From assembly GCA_002309195.1 (NCBI GenBank), contig DBWY01000009.1:1-50138 (forward strand): DNA of 50,138 nt, written 5' to 3'. The stretch comes from Treponema sp. UBA1226 (GTDB lineage: Bacteria; Spirochaetota; Spirochaetia; Treponematales; Treponemataceae). How positions within the stretch are numbered: position 1 is the first letter of the stretch; every line of letters begins with the position of its first letter. The notes under the pieces are model-generated. The model did not search any database. It was not told the origin of the DNA and worked only from the letters and a program-made list of their open reading frames with translations. A program made the position numbers and the translations under genes. Below are positions 26,542 through 35,069 of this stretch, piece after piece.

Positions 26542-27942
26542 GTGAAAGAAAGAGTTCGTAAAATTTTTATACTGTTATCGTTTTTCTCTGTTTTTTTCGC
26601 TTCACCTGCGTTTGCAGAATTTGACGATGATATAGTTATCTCAATTGGTTCATTCAGCCTTGATTTTGGATGGTTCCTTGATTATAGGCCTTCTGTTCTT
26701 GATAAAAACGAAGCGATTTTTCCACTTTTAAAATTTGTCGAAGAAAATTACGATGAACTTTCTAAAACAAAGCTTTCGTATCTTGCGTGGATTGAAAAAT
26801 CAAATGATAAAAAATTCCCTTATAAACTTGGAATCAGCGATGATGCCGTAAAAGAAAATAAGATAAGATATTTTCTGCTAAAAAACGAAGAAGATTCTAT
26901 TTCTGTTTTGATAAAAATAATTTCAGAATCTGTCTTTGGTGATAAAAAAATCACATTAAAAGATGAGCCTCTCTCTCTTTATCTGGTTGCAAAAAAGGTA
27001 GATCGCGATAGCAATGTTCCGTGCTGGTATGGTGAGCTTTTCAGACATTCATCTGTCTATAGAATCACAGATGATGATTATATTTATTCAGTTTATTTTT
27101 CATATGACAAGGCTGTTAAAAAGATTCTATCAGAAGATACTGATGGCCTTAAAAAACTAGTTTTTACAAAAGAGAGTATTAAAAATTTTAGAATTGATGT
27201 TAATACAAAAATTGAAGATATTCTTAGTAATCCTTCTGAAGGATATAAAAAGGTTTTAGATAAAGTCTCTGCAATTGTTGATGATGAATTTATCCAGGTG
27301 CCGGATAATCATCAGAAATATTTATTCGGTGATGGAATGCACAATCAGCTTCTTGAATTTTCAAAAGTAAATCTCAAAAATTCAAAAAATGAATATGATA
27401 AAAAGGAGTGGCAGGCTTTTTACGATATTATCAATGTCAAAAATTATGCCTTAAAAAATGTAATTCCTCTACAAAATGATAAATACTTTTTAAATTTCCA
27501 AGTTCGTGTTATTGAAGATGATGATAGTATGCTTCCTGCTTCAAGCGAATATTTTGGTGCGCTAAAATATAGCTGGTATATTTGCATGACTTATGATTTT
27601 TCAACAAAGAAGATTTTAAAATTTACTGTCAAGACAAATCCATATTCAACGCTTAACTTTCATAAATGTCCATTTAACGATGTCGATTTAATTTACAGTT
27701 TCAGTAACGACTCTTCGCTTGGAAGCTGGACTTCCCGTATGTCACTTTATATAATTAATCCATATAATTTTAAAACTCTTTTATACGAAGAGGTTTTGTT
27801 TCATTATATAAATATTGAATGTTATAAGGATTTTGAATTTACAAATGATTCAATATGCTTTAAAGGCTTTGAATATGATGATGAAAAAGATGAGTATAAA
27901 AAAGTATATAATAAAAAATATACGGTAAAAAAGGCGAAGTAA
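26542..27942 (+). CDS. Secreted protein of unknown function
   Basis: The GTG start at 26542 follows an AGAGAGG site about 12 bases upstream. The 466-residue product has a clear signal peptide (MKERVRKIFILLSFFSVFFA, cleaved after AFA). The mature protein is acidic and aromatic-rich, with no cysteine cluster, repeats or membrane helix. It ends in a basic KKYTVKKAK. Stretches such as SWYICMTYDFSTKKILKFTV and FKTLLYEEVLFHYINIECYK suggest a beta-rich fold. I recognise no family. It is likely periplasmic. miaA follows 9 bases later and may be read from the same transcript. Confidence 0.75.
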   Translation: MKERVRKIFILLSFFSVFFASPAFAEFDDDIVISIGSFSLDFGWFLDYRPSVLDKNEAIFPLLKFVEENYDELSKTKLSYLAWIEKSNDKKFPYKLGISDDAVKENKIRYFLLKNEEDSISVLIKIISESVFGDKKITLKDEPLSLYLVAKKVDRDSNVPCWYGELFRHSSVYRITDDDYIYSVYFSYDKAVKKILSEDTDGLKKLVFTKESIKNFRIDVNTKIEDILSNPSEGYKKVLDKVSAIVDDEFIQVPDNHQKYLFGDGMHNQLLEFSKVNLKNSKNEYDKKEWQAFYDIINVKNYALKNVIPLQNDKYFLNFQVRVIEDDDSMLPASSEYFGALKYSWYICMTYDFSTKKILKFTVKTNPYSTLNFHKCPFNDVDLIYSFSNDSSLGSWTSRMSLYIINPYNFKTLLYEEVLFHYINIECYKDFEFTNDSICFKGFEYDDEKDEYKKVYNKKYTVKKAK

Positions 27943-27951
27943 GAAATAAAA

Positions 27952-28926
27952 ATGAATATGTTAAAACCAAACGAAAACTACAATTCAATATTTCTCCTGG
28001 GACCAACCGCAGTCGGAAAGACAAGTCTTGGTGTGCGCCTTGCGTATGAACTTGGCTTAGAAATTATTTCTGCAGATTCCCGCCAGGTTTATAAAGGTCT
28101 CGACCTTGGAAGCGGCAAGGATTTAGCTGAATACAACTATAACGGACGCGATATTCCTTACCACATAATCGATGTTACAGATCTTAGCCATGAATACAAT
28201 CTTTTTGACTATACGAAAGACTTTTATAAAACCTTTGAAGACCTTCAAAAACGCGGCAAGATTCCGTTTACAGTCGGCGGAACGGGAATGTATCTTGACG
28301 CCGTAATTCGCGGCTATGAGCTTGCAGAAGTTCCGCCAAACCCTGACCTTCGCGAACAGATGTCTCACATGAGCCTTGAAGAGCTTGGAAAGCGCCTTTT
28401 AGAATTAAAGCCGGATTTACATAACAGGACAGACCTTGCGCTCAGGCCCCGCGTAGAAAAAGCACTTGAAATTGCAGTCTATATGAACAGTGACGAGTAT
28501 AAGGCAAACAAAGAACAGCTCAATCAGCGTCCGCGCGTTAAGCCTTTAGTCCTTGGAACTACGATTGACCGCTCTTTACTTCGAGAAAACATAAAGCGCC
28601 GTCTTGATGAGCGCTTTGACCAGGGAATGATAGAAGAAGTAAAAAATCTTCACGAAAAAGAAGGCTTCAGCTGGGAAAGAATGGAGCGTCTTGGCCTTGA
28701 ATACCGTTTTATCTCAGAATTTCTTGAAGGAAAAATTGCATCCCGAAAAGAGCTTGAAGACGGGCTTTATACAGCGATATGTCAGTTTGCAAAACGTCAG
28801 GAAACATGGTTCCGTGGAATGGAGCGAAAGGGCGTAAAGATTAACTGGCTTACGAAAGAAGCCGACAAAGATAAGAAATTTAACGAAGCGTTAAAGCTTA
28901 TAAAAGATAATTTTAAGTCTTTATAA
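27952..28926 (+). CDS. miaA: tRNA dimethylallyltransferase
   Basis: This 324-residue protein carries the MiaA signatures: P-loop GPTAVGKTSL (about 17-26), the DSRQVYKGLDLGSGK region (about 42-56), IPYHIIDV, FTVGGTGMYLDAVI (about 102-115) and RQETWFRG towards the end. It transfers a dimethylallyl group to N6 of A37 in tRNAs reading UNN codons. The length matches the family. There is no obvious ribosome site before either ATG 27952 or the second ATG 27958; I keep the first. It is followed by a strong hairpin terminator. Confidence 0.96.
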   Translation: MNMLKPNENYNSIFLLGPTAVGKTSLGVRLAYELGLEIISADSRQVYKGLDLGSGKDLAEYNYNGRDIPYHIIDVTDLSHEYNLFDYTKDFYKTFEDLQKRGKIPFTVGGTGMYLDAVIRGYELAEVPPNPDLREQMSHMSLEELGKRLLELKPDLHNRTDLALRPRVEKALEIAVYMNSDEYKANKEQLNQRPRVKPLVLGTTIDRSLLRENIKRRLDERFDQGMIEEVKNLHEKEGFSWERMERLGLEYRFISEFLEGKIASRKELEDGLYTAICQFAKRQETWFRGMERKGVKINWLTKEADKDKKFNEALKLIKDNFKSL

Positions 28927-28944
28927 GACTGGAAAATAAAAAAA

Positions 28945-28973
28945 AATCGGGATAAAAATCCCGATTCTTTTTT
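28945..28973. terminator. Bidirectional intrinsic terminator between miaA and the convergent small gene
   Basis: AATCGGGAT (28945-28953), AAAA loop, ATCCCGATT (28958-28966), then CTTTTTT. On the opposite strand the stem is followed by a run of T as well. The structure adjoins the stop codon of the minus-strand gene. Confidence 0.85.
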
Positions 28974-29190
28974 ATGCACCGATAGCCATTTTCTGTTTGT
29001 CTTCGATCTTTGTAAGATAACCTGTTCTTACGCAGCTGTCAAAAAGACTGTGGCTTATAAAATCTGTTTTAACTTCATCGTATCCGTCGCGGTCGCGAAC
29101 GATTCTTACAACGAAACCGTCATCCATTTCTTTAACGATTGTCATATAATCTGTTGATTTTCCAATACTTTTTAATGTGTAAGTTCCCAT
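28972..29190 (-). CDS. Small conserved-type protein of unknown function
   Basis: A 72-residue protein with ribosome site AAGGGG 9 bases before the ATG and the shared terminator directly after its stop, both signs of a real gene. It reads MGTYTLKSIGKSTDYMTIVK and continues with alternating charged strands, ending DKQKMAIGA. There is no signal peptide, cysteine or membrane helix, so it is a small cytoplasmic beta-rich protein. I do not recognise a family. Confidence 0.75.
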   Translation of the reverse strand: MGTYTLKSIGKSTDYMTIVKEMDDGFVVRIVRDRDGYDEVKTDFISHSLFDSCVRTGYLTKIEDKQKMAIGA

Positions 29191-29288
29191 AATAAAACCC
29201 CTTTACATAACTAAAAATTCAACTTAAAGTACAGATATCCCGTACATTTTTATTTTCGGAATCTGAAAAATTTAGTTTAGTTTTTTTT

Positions 29289-30122
29289 ATGAATTTTAGA
29301 GATTTTTTACAAAGCCATAAAATATGCGATGCTCACATTCATCTTGCAGATTTATACGATTTTGGCGCCAGTCTTGTAAATTCGCCTGATTATTCATGTA
29401 TTTCCTGCAGCCACTCAAAAAGAGAATTTGACTTACAGACTGAATTTACTAAAGCAATTCCATCTGATTGCAAGCCTTTTATCATAAGCTCGTTCGGCAT
29501 GCATCCGCAGAATCCAGACCTTACATTAATTCCTTTTCTCGAACAGCTTTTAGAAGACAAAAAAATCGGTGCGATAGGCGAAACCGGTTTTGACTATTTT
29601 ACAAGCGAATTTAAAGCCACATCAAAAATCCAGGAAGAAGCATTTATCATACAGACAGAGCTTGCATGTAAATATGAAAAACCGCTTATAATCCACTCAA
29701 GAAAAGCAATTGAAAAACTTTTTTCATATTCAAAGCTTCTTTCAAAAGTTCCTTTCGTAGTTTTTCACTCATTCCCCGGAACTTTATCCGAAGCGCTATC
29801 GCTTTTAAACCACGGAATAAACGGCCTTTTTTCATTCAGCTCGCAGATACTAAAGGGAAATAAAAAGTCGATTGAATGCGTTAAAAATCTTCCACAAGAT
29901 AAACTGCTTTTCGAAACTGACGCCCCGTACCAGACTTTAAAGGACGAAAAAATTACGCTTCAGGAAAGAATTCTTGACGTTTATATCGAAGGCTTTAAAA
30001 TCCGGACGTGTAAAGAAGCTTCCGGATTTTCGTTCGCCGGTTGGGACGATATGCCTGGTGAGTTTTTTGATTTTGTTCAGCTTGTAAATGCTAATTTTGA
30101 TCTTCTTCGAGAAAAGAACTGA
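29289..30122 (+). CDS. TatD-family metal-dependent hydrolase
   Basis: This 277-residue TIM-barrel hydrolase has the N-terminal metal motif CDAHIHLADL (about 13-22), FGMHPQNPD, AIGETGFDYF with the metal Glu (about 96-105), LIIHSRKA, VFHSFPGT and FETDAPYQTL (about 209-218). This order is that of TatD-type 3'-5' DNases/hydrolases. HxH is present as HIH. No ribosome site is seen before the ATG in a T-rich leader. The 3' end overlaps the convergent Hpt gene by 32 bases, so mutual transcriptional interference is possible. The substrate is uncertain. Confidence 0.85.
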   Translation: MNFRDFLQSHKICDAHIHLADLYDFGASLVNSPDYSCISCSHSKREFDLQTEFTKAIPSDCKPFIISSFGMHPQNPDLTLIPFLEQLLEDKKIGAIGETGFDYFTSEFKATSKIQEEAFIIQTELACKYEKPLIIHSRKAIEKLFSYSKLLSKVPFVVFHSFPGTLSEALSLLNHGINGLFSFSSQILKGNKKSIECVKNLPQDKLLFETDAPYQTLKDEKITLQERILDVYIEGFKIRTCKEASGFSFAGWDDMPGEFFDFVQLVNANFDLLREKN

Positions 30123-30438
30123 TTTCTTTTTTTGTCTTTATATAAAGGTCGCAGAAATCGTTTATAAGAGGGGCAAGATTACCCTGTGCTTTGCCGCGAA
30201 GAATGTCCTCGATTTCCTGACCTTTTTGAGCAAGAGGTTTTGCTGCAATCTGGCGTGAAGCACCCTTTACTTTATGCACATAACCTGCAGCTTCTTCAGA
30301 AGACTTCATTATGATGTCATTTAATTCCTTAACGTCAAAGTGTGTGTCAGAAAGATAGAGGCTTAAAAGCTCTCTGTAAAGTTCTTCGTCATTGTCGGTA
30401 AGCTCAAGACCGGCCTGAATATCTATAAATTCTCGCAT
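30091..30438 (-). CDS. Stand-alone histidine phosphotransfer (Hpt) protein
   Basis: A 115-residue all-helical protein with the Hpt motif AAGYVHKVKGASRQIAAKPL; the histidine (about 56) in HKVKGAS is the presumed phosphoacceptor. No kinase or receiver domain is attached. Its N-terminus MREFIDIQAGLELTDNDEEL is typical of Hpt domains from hybrid histidine kinases. It would relay phosphate between a hybrid kinase and a response regulator encoded elsewhere. It overlaps the 3' end of the TatD gene on the opposite strand and shares a 45-base divergent promoter region with lepB. Confidence 0.85.
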   Translation of the reverse strand: MREFIDIQAGLELTDNDEELYRELLSLYLSDTHFDVKELNDIIMKSSEEAAGYVHKVKGASRQIAAKPLAQKGQEIEDILRGKAQGNLAPLINDFCDLYIKTKKEISSFLEEDQN

Positions 30439-30444
30439 AAATAA

Positions 30445-30473
30445 AATATAGAATGTTTCGTATTTTTATGCTA
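30445..30473 (-). promoter_or_regulatory. Promoter of the Hpt gene, leaderless layout
   Basis: On the minus strand TATATT (30445-30450) lies 6 bases before the ATG, with no ribosome site. The -35 position (30468-30473, TAGCAT) is weak. It overlaps the lepB promoter on the other strand. Confidence 0.4.
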
Positions 30474-30477
30474 TATT
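30449..30477 (+). promoter_or_regulatory. Promoter of the lepB operon, leaderless layout
   Basis: TAGAAT (30449-30454), a 17-base spacer, TATATT (30472-30477), and ATG 6 bases later. No Shine-Dalgarno is present. The elements interleave with the divergent Hpt promoter. Confidence 0.45.
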
Positions 30478-30483
30478 ATTAAC

Positions 30484-32307
30484 ATGAAAAAAATTAATAT
30501 TTTTGTAATTACAAATCTGGTTCTTGCCGTTTTATTTTCACTTGTAAATATCTGCTTTTCGCCTGATGTTTCATGTGCCGCCTTTCTTGTAAGCGCTGTT
30601 TTTACGGGCTTTATGGTTTATTTCCTGTACTTTCAGGTCAGCGTTAAGGGCAATCTTGATAAAATATTCGTTTCGACAAAATTCCTTCAGTATGAGCCGT
30701 TTGTTTTTCTTATTGCGTTCATAATGCGTCGTGCCGGAGCAAAGGGAACTTCTTTTGCCTTTGACTTTTTCTGCGTAATTCTCTGGCTTGGTATTTTTAT
30801 AAGCGGAATCATACTCCAGAAATTTTTTACTCCTAAAAAATTTGAGTCCATTACTGGTCAGAAGATAAAGGATTTTAAAAACGAAAAAATTTCACGCATG
30901 CTCATAAAGGGAAAGACTCGTTCAGGACAGAAGGCTAAAACATCTGACTATGCAAAATGGTTTGGTTTTGAAATTCTTGACTGGGCAGATGCAATTGTTC
31001 AGGCTGTGTTTACGGTTCTGCTTTTCCAGATTTTCTTCTTTCAGTTTTATAAGATTCCGACAGAATCAATGGTCCCTGAATACATGGTAAACGACAGGGT
31101 TGCGGTTGCAAAAATAACTTCTGGTCCTAAATTTCCTTTGAGTGATGTAGGACTTCCGTGTATCAGAAAATTTGACCGTGGAGACATCGTAGTATTCAGA
31201 AATCCGCATTATACGATTAACCGTGAGTCAGAAGTTAAAACCGTTGTTTCGCAGATTGTTTATATGTTAACGTTTACGCTTGTAAATCCAAATACAGATG
31301 AACACGGTCGACTCAAAGCAGACCCGCTTGTAAAAAGAATTACAGGTGTTGCAGGCGAGCAGCTTATGATGCAGGACGGAATTTTATACCGCCGCACAGA
31401 AGCTTTAAAAGAATTTACTCCTGTAAAAGAAGATCAGGACTGGGCAGTTTACAATCTTCATGCAGAAAACGAAGCCGTTAAAAAATATATAAAGGATCTT
31501 TCGATTACTGATGAAATTTATGAGCGTCTTCTCGAAGCAGAAACTAAAAGAAACGTTCTTGATATAAAAGAAGCAGAAAAGACATGCAGAGAGCTTGTAA
31601 AAGAATTTGAGCGCTATCTTCCTTCTGTAAACAGCGAAAAATACAGCCAGGATGAACTTCTTTCTCTTTTTACATCCCGCGATTTAGAAGCAGAAAAGAT
31701 GTACGTTTTCTACAGCGATTTTGCGCAGCATCTTATTTCGTTAAAACAGGGAAGACTCTGGTTTAATTCATTTATGACAGACTGGATAGATTCATATGAA
31801 TCATTCGTTAAAGACGGATATGTCGGCGGAAATCTCTATGACGACAGTTCATTTAAGCTTAATCTTCTTTATAAAATTGCACTCGGTAAGGCTGTAGTTT
31901 ATATTGCAAAGAATATGCGTGACTCTGTTCCGTCTGATATCTGGATGAACAGCAAAGAATTCCTTAAAAACCACGAAGAACTAAAACTTCTTTTCCACTG
32001 CATATGTTTCCAGGATTTAAGGAATATGCCTGTTTTTCCAGCAAACGGCGACAACGGCGAACCTCAGTACATCCCTGAAAACTGTTTTTTCATGATGGGA
32101 GACAACAGGTTTCATTCGCTTGATATGCGCCACACAGAGCAGGAATTTCTTGCAAAACTTACGCGTTTTGACAACTATTCAATTAATTATGTTTCATGCA
32201 TGAAACCGATGTATGTTCCGAAAAAAATGATTTTAGGTGCAGCAGGAATCCGTTTCTGGCCGATTGGTCGTCCGGTAAGGAATTCCAAAATGAATAAAAA
32301 TAAATAA
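30484..32307 (+). CDS. lepB: Signal peptidase I, enlarged form
   Basis: This 607-residue membrane protease cleaves signal peptides of secreted proteins. Hydrophobic segments lie near 5-55 (two), 75-115 (two) and 178-195. The catalytic Ser is in IPTESMVPEYM (about 195), boxes C/D are GDIVVFRNP and LVKRITGVAGEQ with the catalytic Lys (about 284), and box E is MMGDNRFHSLDMR (about 537-549). E. coli LepB has about 127 residues between Lys and GDNR; here there are about 255, the extra part being helical and charged. It heads an operon with a dCMP deaminase, ispG and a TPR gene. The extra region is odd and its role is unknown. Confidence 0.92.
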   Translation: MKKINIFVITNLVLAVLFSLVNICFSPDVSCAAFLVSAVFTGFMVYFLYFQVSVKGNLDKIFVSTKFLQYEPFVFLIAFIMRRAGAKGTSFAFDFFCVILWLGIFISGIILQKFFTPKKFESITGQKIKDFKNEKISRMLIKGKTRSGQKAKTSDYAKWFGFEILDWADAIVQAVFTVLLFQIFFFQFYKIPTESMVPEYMVNDRVAVAKITSGPKFPLSDVGLPCIRKFDRGDIVVFRNPHYTINRESEVKTVVSQIVYMLTFTLVNPNTDEHGRLKADPLVKRITGVAGEQLMMQDGILYRRTEALKEFTPVKEDQDWAVYNLHAENEAVKKYIKDLSITDEIYERLLEAETKRNVLDIKEAEKTCRELVKEFERYLPSVNSEKYSQDELLSLFTSRDLEAEKMYVFYSDFAQHLISLKQGRLWFNSFMTDWIDSYESFVKDGYVGGNLYDDSSFKLNLLYKIALGKAVVYIAKNMRDSVPSDIWMNSKEFLKNHEELKLLFHCICFQDLRNMPVFPANGDNGEPQYIPENCFFMMGDNRFHSLDMRHTEQEFLAKLTRFDNYSINYVSCMKPMYVPKKMILGAAGIRFWPIGRPVRNSKMNKNK

Positions 32308-32321
32308 CGGGAGGATTTTTT

Positions 32322-32813
32322 ATGGCAGAAGAAAAGTATGTAAGACCTACATGGGATGAGTATTTTATGGAAGTTGCACGGACAATTGCAAAGCGTGCAA
32401 CATGTGACAGAGGAAGGTCAGGCTGTGTAATCGCACGTGACAACCAGATTCTTGTAACAGGTTATGTAGGCTCTCCTGCAGGCCTCCCGCATTGTGACGA
32501 AGTCGGACATCTTTTAAAAAAGATGATTCACGATAATGGAGAAATTACACAGCATTGTGTACGTACAGTTCACGCTGAACAGAATGCAATCTGCCAGGCA
32601 GCTAAACTCGGCATCGCGCTTGAAGGTGCAACAGTTTACTGCAAGATGACTCCATGCCGTACATGTGCAATGCTCATCATCAACTGCGGAATCAAGCGCG
32701 TAGTCTGCGAAAAGCATTATCATGACGAGACAGACAGCCTTGATATGTTTAAGCAGGCAGGCATTGTAATAGAGCACCTCGAAGATACCGTTCAGACTTA
32801 TAAGGATATGTAA
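32322..32813 (+). CDS. Deoxycytidylate (dCMP) deaminase family protein
   Basis: A 163-residue zinc enzyme with GGGAGG before the ATG. The zinc and catalytic motifs are TVHAEQNAICQAA (His and Glu, about 84-96) and MTPCRTCAMLIINCGIKRVV (two Cys, about 108-127). An N-terminal CDRGRSGCVIARDNQILVTG and GSPAGLPHCDE match the dCMP deaminase/ComE operon protein 2 group. It makes dUMP for thymidylate synthesis. Its stop overlaps the ispG start by one base, so the two are translationally coupled. Confidence 0.92.
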   Translation: MAEEKYVRPTWDEYFMEVARTIAKRATCDRGRSGCVIARDNQILVTGYVGSPAGLPHCDEVGHLLKKMIHDNGEITQHCVRTVHAEQNAICQAAKLGIALEGATVYCKMTPCRTCAMLIINCGIKRVVCEKHYHDETDSLDMFKQAGIVIEHLEDTVQTYKDM

Positions 32814-33916
32814 TGTCAGAAAAATTCAAAACGCCGCGTACAGTCAGTATCGGTGGAAACGGTAAGACAGAACGCATTCTCATAGGCGGCAGTAATCCTG
32901 TTACGATTCAGACGATGTGGAAAGAAGGCATTGAAGACGTAACAGAAAATACTGAACATCTTGAAAAAATCTGTAAACGCATTTTTGAGCTTAAATCGCT
33001 CGGTTGTGACATAATACGCTTTGCAGTTCCTGATATGAAAAGCGCAGAAGGTTTTATCGAAATCTGTAAAAATGTTTCGATGCCGCTTGTTGCAGACATT
33101 CACTTTGATTACCGCCTTGCCTTAAAATGTCTTGAGGGTAATGTAGGCGCCATAAGAATTAATCCAGGAAATATCGGAAGCCGTGACAGGGTAGAAGCTG
33201 TCGTTAACGGCTGTAAAGAAAAGGGTGTTGCAATACGTATCGGCGTAAACTCTGGTAGTCTTCCTAAAGATCTTGCAGAGGCCGTAGAAAAAGGAAAGCT
33301 GTCGCGTTCAAAAGCACTTGCAGAGACAGCATTCCGCGAAGTATCTGTATTTGATGAATTAAATTTTGATCAGTGCGTCGTAAGCATGAAGGCAAGTTCT
33401 GTTTTAGAAACGATTGAGGCAAACGAAGAATTTGCGTCAAAGTATGATGTTCCGCTTCATATAGGAGTTACAGAAGCAGGCCCTTTGATTACCGGCGTTG
33501 TAAAATCAACCCTGGCTTTTTCAAAACTTCTTACAGAAGGAATCGGAAGCACTATCCGTGTAAGTCTTTCATCAACTCCAGAAAACGAAGTCATTACAGG
33601 CCGTGAAATCCTTCATGAGTGCGGTTTAAGAAAGGGAGGTGTAACTCTCATTTCCTGTCCTCGCTGCGGAAGACTTGGTTTTGACGTTCACGGCTTTGTT
33701 GAGCGCTGGCAGAACGAGCTTCTTTCTATGAAAAAGGATATTACTGTTGCCATCATGGGCTGTGTAGTCAATGGTCCGGGCGAAGGAAAGCATGCCGACA
33801 TAGGAATTGCGGGCGCCGGAGATAAGGCAATTATTTTTAAAAAAGGTCAAATAATACGTACGATTGACATAAAAGATGCCGATAATGAGTTTAGAAAGGA
33901 ACTTGAATCTTTATGA
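32813..33916 (+). CDS. ispG: 4-hydroxy-3-methylbut-2-en-1-yl diphosphate synthase
   Basis: This 367-residue 4Fe-4S enzyme catalyses the penultimate step of the MEP isoprenoid pathway. It shows GSNPVTIQTMWKEGIEDV near the N-terminus, LVADIHFDYRLAL, AIRINPGNIGS, the cluster cysteines in SCPRCGRLGFD (about 280) and MGCVVNGPGEGKHADIGIAG (about 310-330). The length is that of the short bacterial form. Together with dxr (45455-46540) it supports a MEP pathway in this organism; uppS uses the product. Its last four bases overlap the start of the TPR gene. Confidence 0.96.
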   Translation: MSEKFKTPRTVSIGGNGKTERILIGGSNPVTIQTMWKEGIEDVTENTEHLEKICKRIFELKSLGCDIIRFAVPDMKSAEGFIEICKNVSMPLVADIHFDYRLALKCLEGNVGAIRINPGNIGSRDRVEAVVNGCKEKGVAIRIGVNSGSLPKDLAEAVEKGKLSRSKALAETAFREVSVFDELNFDQCVVSMKASSVLETIEANEEFASKYDVPLHIGVTEAGPLITGVVKSTLAFSKLLTEGIGSTIRVSLSSTPENEVITGREILHECGLRKGGVTLISCPRCGRLGFDVHGFVERWQNELLSMKKDITVAIMGCVVNGPGEGKHADIGIAGAGDKAIIFKKGQIIRTIDIKDADNEFRKELESL

Positions 33917-35058
33917 GTTATTTTAAATTGAATAAGGCTAAAATCTTTTTTTGTATAGTATTTTTATCAGCTGCTTTCTCTGTTTTTGCTCAGCATCCTC
34001 AGAATCCGGGCAACGAATCCTGGAAAATGTTTCAGAAAGCACAGGCTCTTTTTGATCAGAAAAACTACGGAAAATCAATTAAACTTGCAAACGACTGTCT
34101 TGCCCAGCGTAAAAAAGAAGTTGAATACATCGATTACGTTCTTGCAAACGCATTAAAACCGTATCCTGTACGCAAGGTAGGCGATGATATAAACGAAGTC
34201 CTTACTGTTCTTCGTGAACGTGACGAATACGAAAGCGTAGAAATAATCGAAACATATATAAACGAAAAAGGCGAAGATTATTTTGATAGTTCAATTTCTA
34301 AGCTTACTGAATATCTTCATAAACGCCAGGATTATCCCGAAGTTTATTTTTTGATTGCAAAAATTTACAGGCTTGAAGGTGAGTTTGATATGGCTTATAC
34401 ATATCTTGAAAAAGCACATGCTTCTTCGTTCCTTCTTGAAATTCCTGCGCAGGATATAGACATTCTTTACGAAATGGCAGCGATTGCAGAAAATAAGAAT
34501 GATGTTCCAAGACAGGAAAAATTACTGGAACTTATTGCCGTAAATGACGGAAGATACAGCGATACAAACTTAAAGAATGCTCTTTTAAGAACTTCACGTT
34601 CAACAAAAGAAGATAACTCTTCAAGATTCTTTGAACTTTACAGAATCGATGCAATCCGCACTGTAAATGCATATTATTCATTAAGTAAAATATACGATAA
34701 CGCAAAAGAAAGGGAAAAAGCATATCTTGCAAACCTTTATGCTGTTTTAATTTCGTTTACTCATATCAATTCGATACTCGAAGAACGTGAGTCAGATTAC
34801 CACTACAAAAATCTTACAGAATTCTTTGATGAGATAAAAAAATATCCTGACATCGTAGAGTGGTGCGGCAAAAACCATTTCTGGGAAGGATTTTACAACA
34901 TATATACTCTTGGCATTAAAAATAAGTGTACAAGATTCCCTGTTGACGTTGTAAATGTACTTGCAAAGTCTTGTCCAGAAGTTTACTGGAAAAACGCTGC
35001 AATAGAAGCTGCTTCTAAAATCCGTGAAGAAAAGCAGGTTACGATTACCGTTGACTGA
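33913..35058 (+). CDS. Secreted TPR-repeat protein
   Basis: A 381-residue protein starting at an ATGA overlap with ispG. The signal peptide (about 1-30, ending SVFAQ) is followed by helical TPR-like pairs: SWKMFQKAQALFDQKNYGKS, EYLHKRQDYPEVYFLIAKIY and GEFDMAYTYLEKAH. No membrane helix follows, so it is probably periplasmic. It is the last gene of the lepB operon and may act in envelope assembly by binding partner proteins, which is inference only. Confidence 0.8.
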   Translation: MSYFKLNKAKIFFCIVFLSAAFSVFAQHPQNPGNESWKMFQKAQALFDQKNYGKSIKLANDCLAQRKKEVEYIDYVLANALKPYPVRKVGDDINEVLTVLRERDEYESVEIIETYINEKGEDYFDSSISKLTEYLHKRQDYPEVYFLIAKIYRLEGEFDMAYTYLEKAHASSFLLEIPAQDIDILYEMAAIAENKNDVPRQEKLLELIAVNDGRYSDTNLKNALLRTSRSTKEDNSSRFFELYRIDAIRTVNAYYSLSKIYDNAKEREKAYLANLYAVLISFTHINSILEERESDYHYKNLTEFFDEIKKYPDIVEWCGKNHFWEGFYNIYTLGIKNKCTRFPVDVVNVLAKSCPEVYWKNAAIEAASKIREEKQVTITVD

Positions 35059-35069
35059 TTTTTAAAAAA

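Noticed and set aside
29228..29246. GTAC-flanked palindrome upstream of the small minus-strand gene
   Set aside because: Each arm is only four bases and self-complementary; expected by chance.
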